NCBI GenBank assembly: GCA_035547915.1 | Contig: DASZTS010000007.1 | Location: 1 to 64,000 of the forward strand | Reading direction: 5' to 3' | Source of the DNA: DASSFG01 sp035547915 | GTDB taxonomy: Bacteria; Planctomycetota; Planctomycetia; Pirellulales; JAICIG01 | DNA length: 64,000 nt | Shown: in pieces, positions 27,244 to 35,900 of the stretch | How positions within the stretch are numbered: position 1 is the first letter of the stretch | Layout of the letters: each line of letters starts with the position of its first letter | Notes under the pieces: model-generated | What the model was told of the DNA's origin: nothing | Seen by the model: only the letters and a program-made list of their open reading frames with translations | The model's database searches: none | Made by a program: the position numbers and the translations under genes

Positions 27244-28287
27244 CTATCTCGGTTTCGCCGCTTGGCGTACAGGTTTGCCCACGGGCTGCCCGTTGAGATC
27301 CCACAACCGGGCCGTGGTGTCGAAGCTGCCCGACAACAACAAGCGGCGCTCGGCATGCCAGGCCAAGGCGCTGACCGAACCGGTGTGGCCGACGAGCTCG
27401 AACTGTTCCTCGGCGCTGGCCAGGTCCCAGAGGCGGATCAGGTTGTCGCTGGAGCCGCTGGCCAGGCGATCGGGCCCGCAGTAGGCCAACGAGAGTGTTC
27501 GGCCCGGCCGTTTCGGCAGGGCTCGCAGCAACTCGCCGGTTTCGACATGCCAGATGCGCACCTGCCGGCCGTCGCCCCCCGAGGCCAGCTCTTGCCCGTC
27601 GAGCGAGAACGCCAAGGTGCGGATGCGCAACTTGTCGGCCTCGATGTCGCGCAGCAATTCGCCCTCGGGCAGCTTCCACAGGCGGATGATGCCATCGCGG
27701 CCGGCCACGGCGAGCCGTTGACCGTCGGGCGAGATGGCCAAGGCGCGATTGTCGCGGCCGGGGCAGGTCAGCGTCTTGATGACCTTCCCCGCCCCGGGGT
27801 CGATGAGTTGCGCGTCCTCGCCGAAGCCGGCGGTGGCCAGCAACTGACCGTCGCCCGAATAGGCCACGGCGTAGAGAGCATGGGCGGACGTGCGGATGTT
27901 GTGCACGATCTTCCCGGTCTCGACGTCCCACACGACGATGCTGCGGTCGTCACCCACGGTGGCGAGCTGATTGTCGCCGGGAGCGAAGCATACGGAGCGG
28001 ACCCAGTCGGAATGGGTGTCGAGCATGCGAACCAGGCTGCCATCGGCCGCATTCCAGATGCGCACCAGGTGGTCGTCACCGGCCGTAGCCAGGTACCGAG
28101 CGGCCCCATCGATGGCGACGGCCGAGATGACCGGCGCGCCGTCGACCGTGGCGTGGACGTGTGTCGCCAGCACGCGGTCGGCGGAAAGAGTGCGGACAGT
28201 TTGGGCACGGACGGGCCCCGCATAGGCGAACGTCCATGCCAGTGCCATGAACCAGATGCGCAGCCGCGCAGAGGTGGCGTCGTTCAT
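27244..28287 (-). CDS. Exported WD40-repeat beta-propeller protein
   Basis: A 347-residue protein with a likely signal peptide (IWFMALAWTFAYAGPVRAQ) and then about seven WD40 repeats with recurring H-x-D/VRIW patterns (DDHLVRIWNAADGSLVRML, DDRSIVVWDVETGKIVHNI, DGRQVRIWHVETGELLRAL, SFDTTARLWDLNGQPVGKP). It presumably forms a periplasmic or surface scaffold. It lies 66 bp upstream of the SdrD-B gene on the same strand, so the two may form one transcript. ATG 28287 was taken as the start because the signal peptide follows; a frame to 28350 adds 21 unconvincing residues. Confidence 0.85.
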   Translation of the reverse strand: MNDATSARLRIWFMALAWTFAYAGPVRAQTVRTLSADRVLATHVHATVDGAPVISAVAIDGAARYLATAGDDHLVRIWNAADGSLVRMLDTHSDWVRSVCFAPGDNQLATVGDDRSIVVWDVETGKIVHNIRTSAHALYAVAYSGDGQLLATAGFGEDAQLIDPGAGKVIKTLTCPGRDNRALAISPDGQRLAVAGRDGIIRLWKLPEGELLRDIEADKLRIRTLAFSLDGQELASGGDGRQVRIWHVETGELLRALPKRPGRTLSLAYCGPDRLASGSSDNLIRLWDLASAEEQFELVGHTGSVSALAWHAERRLLLSGSFDTTARLWDLNGQPVGKPVRQAAKPR

Positions 28288-28621
28288 CCTTGAATCCCGA
28301 TAAAAATGGCCGAGGGACGGTCGCGCAGCATCATGCGCGCGTGTCAGCAACGTTTATCGGTTCGTGCAAAGCGGCCACAACAGGCGATTCGCGGAGATTT
28401 TCCGGTCGAGAGGAATCGTGTGGCTGGGAGAGCTGGAGGAGATTGGCAGATCACGCCGAAGGGCTGACGAAGAGCCTATGCGCCGGCTGGCGAGAAAGAA
28501 GTACGCTTTACGCGACCTCTAGAAAAGTGGAGCCGCAGGCGCCTTCGTGACGCTGCCACAGCCATCCTGGCTGTGAGGCTCTGCTGACTGCGACTCCGTT
28601 GCAGGTCCCTGGCAGGTGGCC
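28288..28621. other. Intergenic region with a perfect short hairpin
   Basis: No gene seen. At 28557-28575 CACAGCCA-TCC-TGGCTGTG forms a perfect 8-bp stem with a 3-nt loop and no U-run. It lies downstream of the small gene at 28622 on the minus strand and could be its terminator or a member of a palindromic repeat family. Confidence 0.5.
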
Positions 28622-28915
28622 CTACGCGGCGGGCTTCGCCTCTTCGGCGGCGGCCGGTTGATTGGCGGCCCGCTGCTGAATCTCTTCCAACGTCTGGCCC
28701 AGTCTCTTGCGACCCTTGTTGGCGATGAGCGGCTTCGACGTCTGCACCTCGGCCGCAAGGGCCGGTTTGACGGGCCGCAATACGGCCAGCAACTGCGGAT
28801 TCACCTCTTCATTCTCGGAGGGGAGCCCAAGCTGCTCGACTGCGTCGGAGAAACCGAGCAACACCGCCCGGCGGACGTTCTCGCGGATCCAACCGTATAA
28901 ACCAAGCTTGCTCAT
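28622..28915 (-). CDS. Hypothetical protein, 97 aa
   Basis: Starts MSKLGLYGWIRENVRRAVLL, has a Lys/Arg-containing middle (KGRKRLGQTLEEIQQ) and an Ala/Glu-rich tail ending EEAKPAA. No signal or membrane helix. A GGAAAGAA stretch directly precedes the ATG at 28915. Small proteins with this start seem conserved in planctomycetes, but I know of no function. It may be nucleic-acid or membrane-surface associated, given its basic amphipathic start; this is a guess. Confidence 0.65.
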   Translation of the reverse strand: MSKLGLYGWIRENVRRAVLLGFSDAVEQLGLPSENEEVNPQLLAVLRPVKPALAAEVQTSKPLIANKGRKRLGQTLEEIQQRAANQPAAAEEAKPAA

Positions 28916-29325
28916 TTCTTTCCGGCCGACCGTGGCCGCTCACATTCCGTGTTGGTCGACCGCCACTTCGCTGGCGGTGTTGGGCGATCCGTCGCCAAGG
29001 TTGGGAATCTTACTACAGCCGCGCGCGATGCGAAAGGCCAGTCGAGGGTGATCGCCCGGTCGGGTACCCCCCGCCCGCGAGACACCGAGAGCGTGCGCCG
29101 TGCGCGCCACGGTGCGCGGTCGCAAGCGCCGCAAAGTCACCGCCGTTCGCCGGACTGGAACGTTGATCGTAACGTTCGTGCGGGTCGTGCCATGCGAACG
29201 CCACAACACGAAGTGCCGCCGACGCCTGCGACGATAGGTCCAGCAGTTCACGTCGCGCAGCCAAGTACGGCAGACCCAATTGCGCCGCGCTGCTCGCGAT
29301 GGATTTAACCTCACGAGTTGATCCG
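28916..29325. other. Intergenic region, nothing recognised
   Basis: About 410 bp between divergent genes; it should contain promoters for both. No hairpin, repeat or convincing frame seen. Confidence 0.35.
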
Positions 29326-30642
29326 ATGAGCGTCGAGCGTAGGGCGGTTACTGCTATCATCGTTTGCAAGACATTTTCGTTTTCCGCGGCGTTGATTTGC
29401 GCCGCGCTGTTGTGTGCTCCGGCCAAGGCGGACGGCCTGATCCGCGACGGCTTGGGCGCCATCTCGGGCGGCCGCGGCGGCACGAACATCGGCTTCGCCG
29501 ACAACGGCTCGGTCATCTACGACAACCCCGGCGCGTTGGTCAACGTGGGCGACAACGGGCTCGTCGACTTGGGAGTCGACACGGTCATCTCCCAGGTGCA
29601 TTACACCGACAACAAGCCCAACGACGTGCAGTCGTCGATTCGGCCGATGCCCGTTCCGAACCTGGCTTTCATCAAACGCAGCCGCGATCGTCAATGGGCG
29701 TGGGGCGTGGGCGCATTCGGCCCGGCCGGCTTCGGTGCCGACTACGCATTCCAGAACTCGTTCGCCGGTCCGCAGACCTACAAATCGCTCGACGCGATGG
29801 GCAAGCTGCTGGGCTCGCTCTCGTACCGAGTGACCGATCGGCTTTCGATCGGCGGTAGCCTCGGCATCGGCATCAACTATCTCGACCTGCAAGGTCCGCT
29901 GTACCTGCAAAGCGGCATGCTGGCCGGCGCGCCCACGATCGTCAACCTGCAAAACACGGGCGTGGCGCCCACCGGATCATTCGGTATCCAGTACCTGCTG
30001 AACGAAAAGACCACGATCGGTCTGACCTACATCAGCGAAACGAAGTTCAAGATGGGTGGCAGCATGGACGCCTTCGCGTTCGGGCTGGCGCCGTTCCCCA
30101 TCTATACGAAGTTCGCCGCCACGACCGACCTCGTCTGGCCGCGTTCGCTGGGGGTCGGCCTGTCGCGCCGCATCAATCGCCGTAACACGCTCGGCGTCGA
30201 TGTCATCTGGTACGACTGGTCTCATGCCTTCAACCAGGTGGCCGTCAACTTGACGAACCCATCGAACCCGTTGATCGCCGCCGCGATCGGCCAGAGCAAC
30301 GTGCAGAACTTGCCCTTGAATTGGCGCGACACCGTGTCACTCCGCCTGGGTTATCAATTCACGCCCGACGACATCAACATCTTCCGTTTCGGTTACGTCT
30401 ACCATGCCAGCCCGGCGGCGACGGGAACGATGTCGCCCTATACGGACGGCTTGCTGACCGACACGTTCACCACGGGCTACAGTCGCAAGGTGGGCAGGGC
30501 GTATCTGAACGCGGCCTATCAATTCACGTTCGGACCGACCCGCACCGTCGCCACGAGCGCTCTGGCCGGCGGCGACTTTTCGAACAGCACCCTGCACGCG
30601 CAGGCCCATATCGTCATGTTGGGTCTGTTGGTTCCGTTCTAA
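29326..30642 (+). CDS. FadL/TodX/OmpP1-family outer membrane channel
   Basis: A 438-residue outer-membrane beta-barrel for hydrophobic compounds such as fatty acids or hydrocarbons. A signal peptide (FSFSAALICAALLCAPAKA) is followed by the family's N-terminal plug region: DGLGAISGGRGGTNIGFADN and SVIYDNPGALVNV, which correspond to the FadL 'NPA' hatch. The rest has alternating strands (IGGSLGIGINYLDLQG, TIGLTYISETKFKMGG, SLRLGYQFTPDDIN) and ends in aromatic Phe after VMLGLLVP, as outer-membrane barrels do. ATG 29326 is chosen over an in-frame start at 29299. It is evidence for an outer membrane of Gram-negative type. The ligand is not predictable. Confidence 0.85.
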   Translation: MSVERRAVTAIIVCKTFSFSAALICAALLCAPAKADGLIRDGLGAISGGRGGTNIGFADNGSVIYDNPGALVNVGDNGLVDLGVDTVISQVHYTDNKPNDVQSSIRPMPVPNLAFIKRSRDRQWAWGVGAFGPAGFGADYAFQNSFAGPQTYKSLDAMGKLLGSLSYRVTDRLSIGGSLGIGINYLDLQGPLYLQSGMLAGAPTIVNLQNTGVAPTGSFGIQYLLNEKTTIGLTYISETKFKMGGSMDAFAFGLAPFPIYTKFAATTDLVWPRSLGVGLSRRINRRNTLGVDVIWYDWSHAFNQVAVNLTNPSNPLIAAAIGQSNVQNLPLNWRDTVSLRLGYQFTPDDINIFRFGYVYHASPAATGTMSPYTDGLLTDTFTTGYSRKVGRAYLNAAYQFTFGPTRTVATSALAGGDFSNSTLHAQAHIVMLGLLVPF

Positions 30643-30697
30643 CGGGCCGAAGTCGGCAACCTCTCTGTCAACGCCAAGCCGCTGGCGAGCTGAACGC

Positions 30698-30826
30698 ATC
30701 CGATTGGCATTCGGCGGATCGTTTGGTTACGCTGCAAGGTATGAGCGCAAAATCGTTCCTGTTTGCCGGACTGCTCCAGCGGCCGACGGGAGGCGAGTTC
30801 TGCCGGCTGAGTCGCTTCAGACGCCA
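30698..30826 (+). pseudogene. Truncated duplicate of the 5' end of the gene at 31744
   Basis: 30698-30777 matches 31709-31782 closely: the shared leader CGGATCGTTTGGTTACGCTG, then ATGAGCGCAAAATCG versus ATGAGCGTAAAACCG and CTTGCCGGACTGCT-type signal-peptide codons. After an internal loss of about 39 bp the match resumes (CGGCCGACGG, then TTCAGACGCC versus TTCGAGACGCC). The copy encodes only a start and part of the signal peptide. With the intact copy it brackets the HNH pair as direct repeats. Confidence 0.8.
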
Positions 30827-30921
30827 GCCGAGATGTTGTGGTCGCAAGTCCGCATTCGTCGCGTTGATGCGATATACTGCCCTCGGGCGCAGCGTGTACC
30901 CGTTTTGCGAGGAGCTTGCTC

Positions 30922-31155
30922 GTGACGCATATCATCGCCATCGAACTTGAGCTGCCTGATGACTTGGCACGCTTCAGTTTGCCGCCCGGTGTTGCTGCGC
31001 GCCTAAGCAATTTGCTCGACAAGCAGGATGGCGGTGAAGCGCTGTCAGCGGACGAACGGCGTGAAGCCGAGGGGCTAGTTAATCTGGCGGAAACCTTGTC
31101 CTTGTTGCGGCTGCGCGCCGAACGGGCTAGTGCAAACGGAGCCGAACCGACGTGA
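30922..31155 (+). CDS. Small partner protein of the HNH endonuclease, 77 aa
   Basis: GTG at 30922 with GAGGAG 8 nt upstream opens a 77-residue acidic, helical protein (AIELELPDDLARFSLPPG, then LSADERREAEGLVNLAETLS). The stop overlaps the start of the HNH gene in GTGA, so the two are translated in coupled fashion. I recall similar small proteins directly upstream of HNH genes in cyanobacteria and planctomycetes. Size, order and coupling resemble an antitoxin or regulatory partner, but no such role is established here. An alternative TTG start lies at 30916. Confidence 0.7.
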   Translation: MTHIIAIELELPDDLARFSLPPGVAARLSNLLDKQDGGEALSADERREAEGLVNLAETLSLLRLRAERASANGAEPT

Positions 31156-31571
31156 GAGGCGTACCCGACGGGTTACGCCGTTTGGTTTTGAACCGTGCCG
31201 CGGGACGGTGCGAGTATTGCGGACTGTCCCAGGCCGGCCAGGAGGCCACCTTTCACATCGACCATATTCTTCCCCGTAGTGCCGGTGGGACAACGACGGA
31301 AGCGAATCTTGCGCTAGCGTGTGTCTCTTGCTCGTTGCGCAAGGAATCGCGCCGCTCGGCAGTCGATCCGTTGAGCTGCCGACGAGTGCCGCTCTACCAT
31401 CCCCGACGGCAACGATGGCACGACCATTTTCGCTGGGACGGTACAACCGTTTCTCCGTTGACTGCCACGGGCCGGGCGACGCTTGCGGCCCAGCAAATGA
31501 ACCGACCACTGATTCTGGCGATCCGCGCCGAAGAAGTCCTTCGTGGCCGCCATCCGCCTCCGATCGAGTAA
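31152..31571 (+). CDS. HNH endonuclease, 139 aa
   Basis: A zinc-stabilised HNH nuclease: RCEYC (Cys20, Cys23) and LACVSC (Cys57, Cys60) form the zinc knuckle, and FHIDHILPRSAGG (His35, Asp37, His38) with Asn52 forms the HNH core. The downstream part is conserved-looking in this family (VPLYHPRRQRWHDHFRW, GRATLAAQQMNRPLI, EEVLRGRHPPP). It should cut DNA, or nick it, with a divalent metal. It is coupled by a 4-base overlap to the 77-residue protein. The pair is bracketed by direct repeats of the next gene's 5' end. The biological role of such pairs is unknown: toxin-antitoxin, defence, or mobility. Confidence 0.85.
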   Translation: MRGVPDGLRRLVLNRAAGRCEYCGLSQAGQEATFHIDHILPRSAGGTTTEANLALACVSCSLRKESRRSAVDPLSCRRVPLYHPRRQRWHDHFRWDGTTVSPLTATGRATLAAQQMNRPLILAIRAEEVLRGRHPPPIE

Positions 31572-31743
31572 TCACGTTGACGCTCCTGCCGCCGTAGGAG
31601 ATATCGCTTGGCGGGACGCAGTCGACCTCAATGAGAACTCGCCCACTGAGAGGAAGTATGAAACAGCGAGTCATTGCGCTGATGCCCACGCGGGCCATAT
31701 CTCCGATTGGCGTTCCGCGGATCGTTTGGTTACGCTGCAAGGT

Positions 31744-33216
31744 ATGAGCGTAAAACCGATCCTGCTTGCCGGACTGCTATCGACCGCCTTTCTTGCTGCC
31801 GCCCGGGGTGACGACCAACGGCCGACGGAAGACGATTTCTATCCGATCACCCGCTTCGAGACGCCCGCCGGGGCCGTGCTCGAAAGCGGTGCCCTGGACC
31901 TGCTGCCCGATGGGCGGTTGGCACTCGCGACGCGGCGGGGCGAAATCTGGCTCATCGACAAGCCGTTCGGCAAGGAGATCAAGGCGGACCAATACAAACG
32001 GTTCGCGCATGGGTTGCACGAGGTGTTGGGGCTGGCTCATCGCGACGGCTGGCTCTACGTCACGCAACGATCCGACATTTCCCGCCTGCGCGACAGCGAC
32101 GGCGACGGCGTGGCCGACGAGTTCGAACTGGTCAACGACGAGTGGGAGATCACGGGCGACTACCACGAATATGCCTTCGGCTCGAAATTCGACCGCGAGG
32201 GGAATTTGTGGGTCGTCCTCTGCCTGACGGGTTCGTTCGACAGCAACGCCAAGTATCGCGGCTGGTGCCTGCGCATCACTCCCGACGGCAAGATGATTCC
32301 CACGACCAGCGGCATCCGTTCACCAGGCGGCATCGGCATGAACGCCGCAGGCGAGATGTTCTATACGGACAACCAGGGGCCATGGAACGGCACGTGCGAG
32401 CTGAAGCACCTGATTCCCGGCAAGTTCGTGGGGCATCCCGGGGGCAACCGCTGGTATGACCTGGCGCAGGCGGTCGTCGGCCCGCGGCCCAAAGATCCCG
32501 AGAGCGGCAGCCGCTTCATGGCCGAGGCCAAGAAGATACCGGAATACGAGCCGCCGGTGATCCTGTTCCCCTACGACAAGATGGGCAAGTCGGCCAGTGG
32601 CGTTGCCTGCGACACGACCGGCGGCAAATTCGGTCCCTTCCAGAATCAACTCTTCGTGGGCGATCAGTCGGCCAGCACGATCATGCGCTGCTTCCTGGAG
32701 CAGGTGAAGGGCCACTACCAGGGCGCTTGTTTTCCGTGGCGCGAAGGGATCGGTTCGGGCACGCTGGCCTTGGAAATGACACCAACGGGAGCCCTGTTCG
32801 TCGGCGGCACGAACCGCGGCTGGGGCTCGCGCGGCTCGCTCCCCTTCAGTGTCGAACGAATCGATTGGAGCGGTCGTACGCCCTTCGAAGTCGACGAGAT
32901 GCGGGTCCGGCCCGACGGTTTCGAACTGACCTTCACCGAGCCGGTCGATGCCCGGACGGCGACCGACGTCGCGTCGTACCGCATCTCGACCTACACCTAT
33001 ATCTTCCAGGCGAGCTACGGTAGCCCCGAGGTCGACCACACCACGCCGACCATCACGCAGGTCGAGGTCGCGGCCGATCGCCGAAGCGTGCGCCTGCACC
33101 TCGACCGATTGGCGGAAGGGCACGTCCACGAATTGCACCTCGACGGCCTGCGGAACGAGCGCGACCTGCCGCTGTTGCACAAAGAGGCGTACTACACGCT
33201 GAATTACCTGCCCTAA
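31744..33216 (+). CDS. Exported sorbosone/glucose dehydrogenase-like beta-propeller
   Basis: A 490-residue protein with signal peptide MSVKPILLAGLLSTAFLAAA. The body resembles the PQQ-dependent glucose/sorbosone dehydrogenase-like propellers widespread in planctomycetes: ESGALDLLPDGRLALATRRG, LHEVLGLAHRDGWLYVTQR, LRDSDGDGVADEFELVND (a calcium-type acidic loop), YHEYAFGSKFDREGNLWVV, SPGGIGMNAAGEMFYTDN. The C-terminal 100 residues are an immunoglobulin-like domain. No haem motif. It probably oxidises a sugar or is a non-catalytic carbohydrate binder. Start 31744 is fixed by the signal peptide. The 5' end is duplicated at 30698. Confidence 0.8.
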   Translation: MSVKPILLAGLLSTAFLAAARGDDQRPTEDDFYPITRFETPAGAVLESGALDLLPDGRLALATRRGEIWLIDKPFGKEIKADQYKRFAHGLHEVLGLAHRDGWLYVTQRSDISRLRDSDGDGVADEFELVNDEWEITGDYHEYAFGSKFDREGNLWVVLCLTGSFDSNAKYRGWCLRITPDGKMIPTTSGIRSPGGIGMNAAGEMFYTDNQGPWNGTCELKHLIPGKFVGHPGGNRWYDLAQAVVGPRPKDPESGSRFMAEAKKIPEYEPPVILFPYDKMGKSASGVACDTTGGKFGPFQNQLFVGDQSASTIMRCFLEQVKGHYQGACFPWREGIGSGTLALEMTPTGALFVGGTNRGWGSRGSLPFSVERIDWSGRTPFEVDEMRVRPDGFELTFTEPVDARTATDVASYRISTYTYIFQASYGSPEVDHTTPTITQVEVAADRRSVRLHLDRLAEGHVHELHLDGLRNERDLPLLHKEAYYTLNYLP

Positions 33217-33438
33217 TCGGACCGGTTCGACCTCTTTTGCCCGGTTGCGGATCTTTTTCGTTGATCGCGCCGAGCACTCTAACTAGCCTAAAAACTCTAC
33301 TCCGCCGGACGGTTTCGTGATCTTGGGGGTCGCCGGCCGGTTTTCGTCGGGCTAGTTGGATTCGCACCTACCAGCCGCGCCCTCCGGAACAAGTGCAAGT
33401 CGGTCTTCACGGCGTGCGCGCCGCATCTCACAGGCGAA

Positions 33439-33924
33439 TTGGGGCCCAGCGTCCGGCACGTCGAGATCAACACCCTCTTCGAGCAGTATCTCGGTCGTCC
33501 CGCCGACGCGGCCGCGCTGGCCAGCTTCGATACGTTCCTGGCGGCTGGCGGTACCGATGAGCAACTCGCCGTTATTATCACTTCTTCCGCCGAATTCTGC
33601 GCCGATGCTGGAGGCACGAACGCTGCTTTCTTGAACAGCCTGTTCGGAGTCGCGCTACACCGGTCGATCGAAGCGTCGAGCGAAGCCGCCTTCGAACAGG
33701 ATATGGCCAACGGCACGAGCCGGGCGCAGGTCGCGGCCATCGTCTTCGGCAGCCACCAATATCACGTCGACCTGGTCGACGAGTTATATATCGACCTGCT
33801 CGGCCGTCCGGCCGACTCCGATGGCCAAAGCTACTGGTCGGCTCAGCTCGACCAGGGCACCACCGACGAGCAAGCGATTACCGCCCTCGCCGCGTCCGAC
33901 GAGTTCTTCGCCAAGGCGTCCTGA
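33439..33924 (+). CDS. DUF4214 repeat protein, probably a C-terminal remnant
   Basis: A 161-residue frame made of DUF4214-like units: INTLFEQYLGRPADAAALAS, WSAQLDQGTTDEQAITALAAS, YIDLLGRPADSDGQSYW. In planctomycetes these units normally end very large surface proteins, with the same terminal DEFFAKAS-type sequence. Here the frame has only a TTG start (33439), no signal peptide and no visible ribosome site; it stays open upstream to about 33343 with unrelated sequence. It is most likely the surviving tail of a lost large gene. Confidence 0.55.
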   Translation: MGPSVRHVEINTLFEQYLGRPADAAALASFDTFLAAGGTDEQLAVIITSSAEFCADAGGTNAAFLNSLFGVALHRSIEASSEAAFEQDMANGTSRAQVAAIVFGSHQYHVDLVDELYIDLLGRPADSDGQSYWSAQLDQGTTDEQAITALAASDEFFAKAS

Positions 33925-34598
33925 TCGCAGAAGCAGCTCTTCAGGGTCGCTCTCTCACCTCTTGCGGGCCGGTGGTTCGGTGCGAGCCATCGGCCCATTG
34001 TCTTGACGCGACGGCTCGCCCCCGGCTGCGCTGCCACATAATGTCCGCACATCAGCCGTTTTCACACCCGATGCCAGGCCCTGGCGCATGATCAGCGATT
34101 TCTCCTGCGTAACCAGGACTGGCGCATCCAGCACTGCTTCTCTGGAGGGTGGGGCAGCCGGCCTTCTCGCCTTGTTCAGGAATCAAGGGAACCGCAACGA
34201 TCGTCTCAGGCGTCTCAGCTTGAGCTTGGATGGGTAAGCTTCGGTCGTAACCAGGGCCGCCGGAAAGGCAGAATTGGGCACCGTCGTTACGGCCGCCTAC
34301 GAATTTGCGGCACCCGCGCTATTTTGGCACCCAGCCGAAAGCCGGCAGAAAATTGCCGCCGAGAAAGTTAACACTACCGCTAGACAAGAGTTACAATAGG
34401 GGCGGCCGCTCGGCCCCAAACAATGGCACGCCGATTGCAATGCCAATGTCGCCCATCAAACGACGAAGGCCTTGCTGAGACCTTCGCATCGACACGGTGA
34501 ACCAAAGCCGCTCGAATGGTGACCATAACAATCAGAGCGGTGAACGAACAAAAGACAGAAGAGGCCAAACCCTTGGCCCTGAACACAGGAGAATGATC
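33925..34598. other. Intergenic region, nothing recognised
   Basis: About 670 bp with no convincing gene, repeat or RNA. AGGAGA at 34587 is the ribosome binding site of the next gene. The length and the neighbouring DUF4214 remnant suggest decayed coding DNA. Confidence 0.4.
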
Positions 34599-35339
34599 AT
34601 GAGAACAATGGCTCTGGCGATGGCAGTCGGTGGGATGCTGGCTTTCTCCAGCCCCGCCCAAGCGCAGTTTGGCGGTCCTTTCGGCGGTCCGATGTTCGGC
34701 GGTTTCGGTGGTGGCGGGCTTGGCGGCTTCGGTGGGTTCGGTGGCTGGGGGTGGGGAACGTATGGCGCCGGATCGACGGTCGCGGGCAGTTTCTTGGCGG
34801 GCTCGGCTATGCAAACCGCGGCGGCCGGCGAGGCCGTGTTGTACGGTTCGATGGCAGCCAAGAACTACCAGGACGCCTACCAGCACTGGATCGAGAACCA
34901 GAAGCTCCGCGAGACCACCTATTTCGACATGCGGAGGATGAACGCCAGCTATCGCGCCGAGACCCACGGTCCGGTGGCGACTCCCGAGCAACTCGTCTCT
35001 TTCAGCAAGTCACGCCTGCCTGAGCGGTTGGGACCGGAACAACTCGATCCTGAGCGGGGCCAGATCAAATGGCCACACGTGTTGCTGCGTGACGAATTCG
35101 CTGCCGAACGGGCGGCCTTGGAGTACCTGTTCGCCGAACGGGCCACCCGCCCTTATAGCACGGGTATCGGCACACAGAACTATCGCGAGGTGCGGCGTGT
35201 CACCGACGACATGCACGACCTGCTGCGTACCATGCTCGATGTGATCACTCCGGATGAGTTCATCACCGGCAACAAGTTCGTCAACAGTGTCGCCTACGAG
35301 GCCCGTTTCGAGCCGGATGCGTCGCTCGTGACCAACTAA
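34599..35339 (+). CDS. Exported Gly-rich hypothetical protein, 246 aa
   Basis: Start ATG 34599 is 7 nt after AGGAG; a nearer ATG at 34593 is too close to it. A signal peptide (MALAMAVGGMLAFSSPAQAQ) is followed by a Gly/Phe-rich stretch at about 25-55 (FGGPMFGGFGGGG, then FGGWGWGTYG) and a helical domain (AKNYQDAYQHWIENQKLRET) with no recognised family. Gly-rich exported proteins of this kind are common in planctomycetes and may be matrix or envelope components. It is monocistronic, with a good terminator 36 bp downstream. Confidence 0.7.
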   Translation: MRTMALAMAVGGMLAFSSPAQAQFGGPFGGPMFGGFGGGGLGGFGGFGGWGWGTYGAGSTVAGSFLAGSAMQTAAAGEAVLYGSMAAKNYQDAYQHWIENQKLRETTYFDMRRMNASYRAETHGPVATPEQLVSFSKSRLPERLGPEQLDPERGQIKWPHVLLRDEFAAERAALEYLFAERATRPYSTGIGTQNYREVRRVTDDMHDLLRTMLDVITPDEFITGNKFVNSVAYEARFEPDASLVTN

Positions 35340-35374
35340 CGCGACGTGGCCAGACAGCCAGCGTGCAGCCATTG

Positions 35375-35402
35375 CGGCCCGCCTTGAGCGGGCCGTTTTT
35401 TT
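35375..35402 (+). terminator. Intrinsic terminator
   Basis: CGGCCCGC-CTTGA-GCGGGCCG forms a perfect 8-bp GC stem followed by seven T. It follows the Gly-rich protein gene. Confidence 0.9.
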
Positions 35403-35900
35403 GCGCACGTCGCAAAAAAAGACGAAAAAGACGAATCCGTCGAGCCGCGGCAGAAGCCGGCAGACTCTGCCGGCGAGCAATCTTAACAGCCTCTTTTGAA
35501 AACAGTCGCCGCCACGCCGGGCTGTAAACGTCGCAGTGGCGCGACGCTCGCGCAGCCGGCGCCGCGGCTTCCAGTCTTGTTTGATTTACGGACAACGACG
35601 GCGCGACCGACGGGGGCCCAACCCGACCTGTCGAGACGATTCCCCGCCGGAGAATCGGTCGTTCCAAGTCGGCGGGCAGCCAAATACGCCTCGGCTGCGG
35701 AGACGTATGTCCGTCGACAGCGGTAGGTCGCGTGCAACGCGAGCCATAAAGACCGGACGCGGAACAACGCTTCGCGCCCCGCTTTTGAAAACCGCGCCGA
35801 GACGTTGGCCGGAACCTATCCGAGAATACCTCGGTGCGCAGCAACAGCAACGTCGCGATGCGAGTTCCTCGGATAGCCTCTGAGCGGACTGTCCGAACGC
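35403..35900. other. Intergenic region, nothing recognised
   Basis: About 500 bp between a terminator and the 3' end of cphA. Short frames exist on both strands but none has a start site, composition or motif to support it. Confidence 0.4.

Noticed and set aside
33345..33400. tRNA T-arm-like sequence on the minus strand (GGTAGGTGCGAATCCAAC).
   Set aside because: The stem has a mismatch, the loop is not TTCGAAT, and no acceptor or anticodon arm can be formed; at most a tRNA-derived relic.
35496..35883. Overlapping short frames on both strands downstream of the terminator.
   Set aside because: No start site, no recognisable protein features and no coding-like composition.
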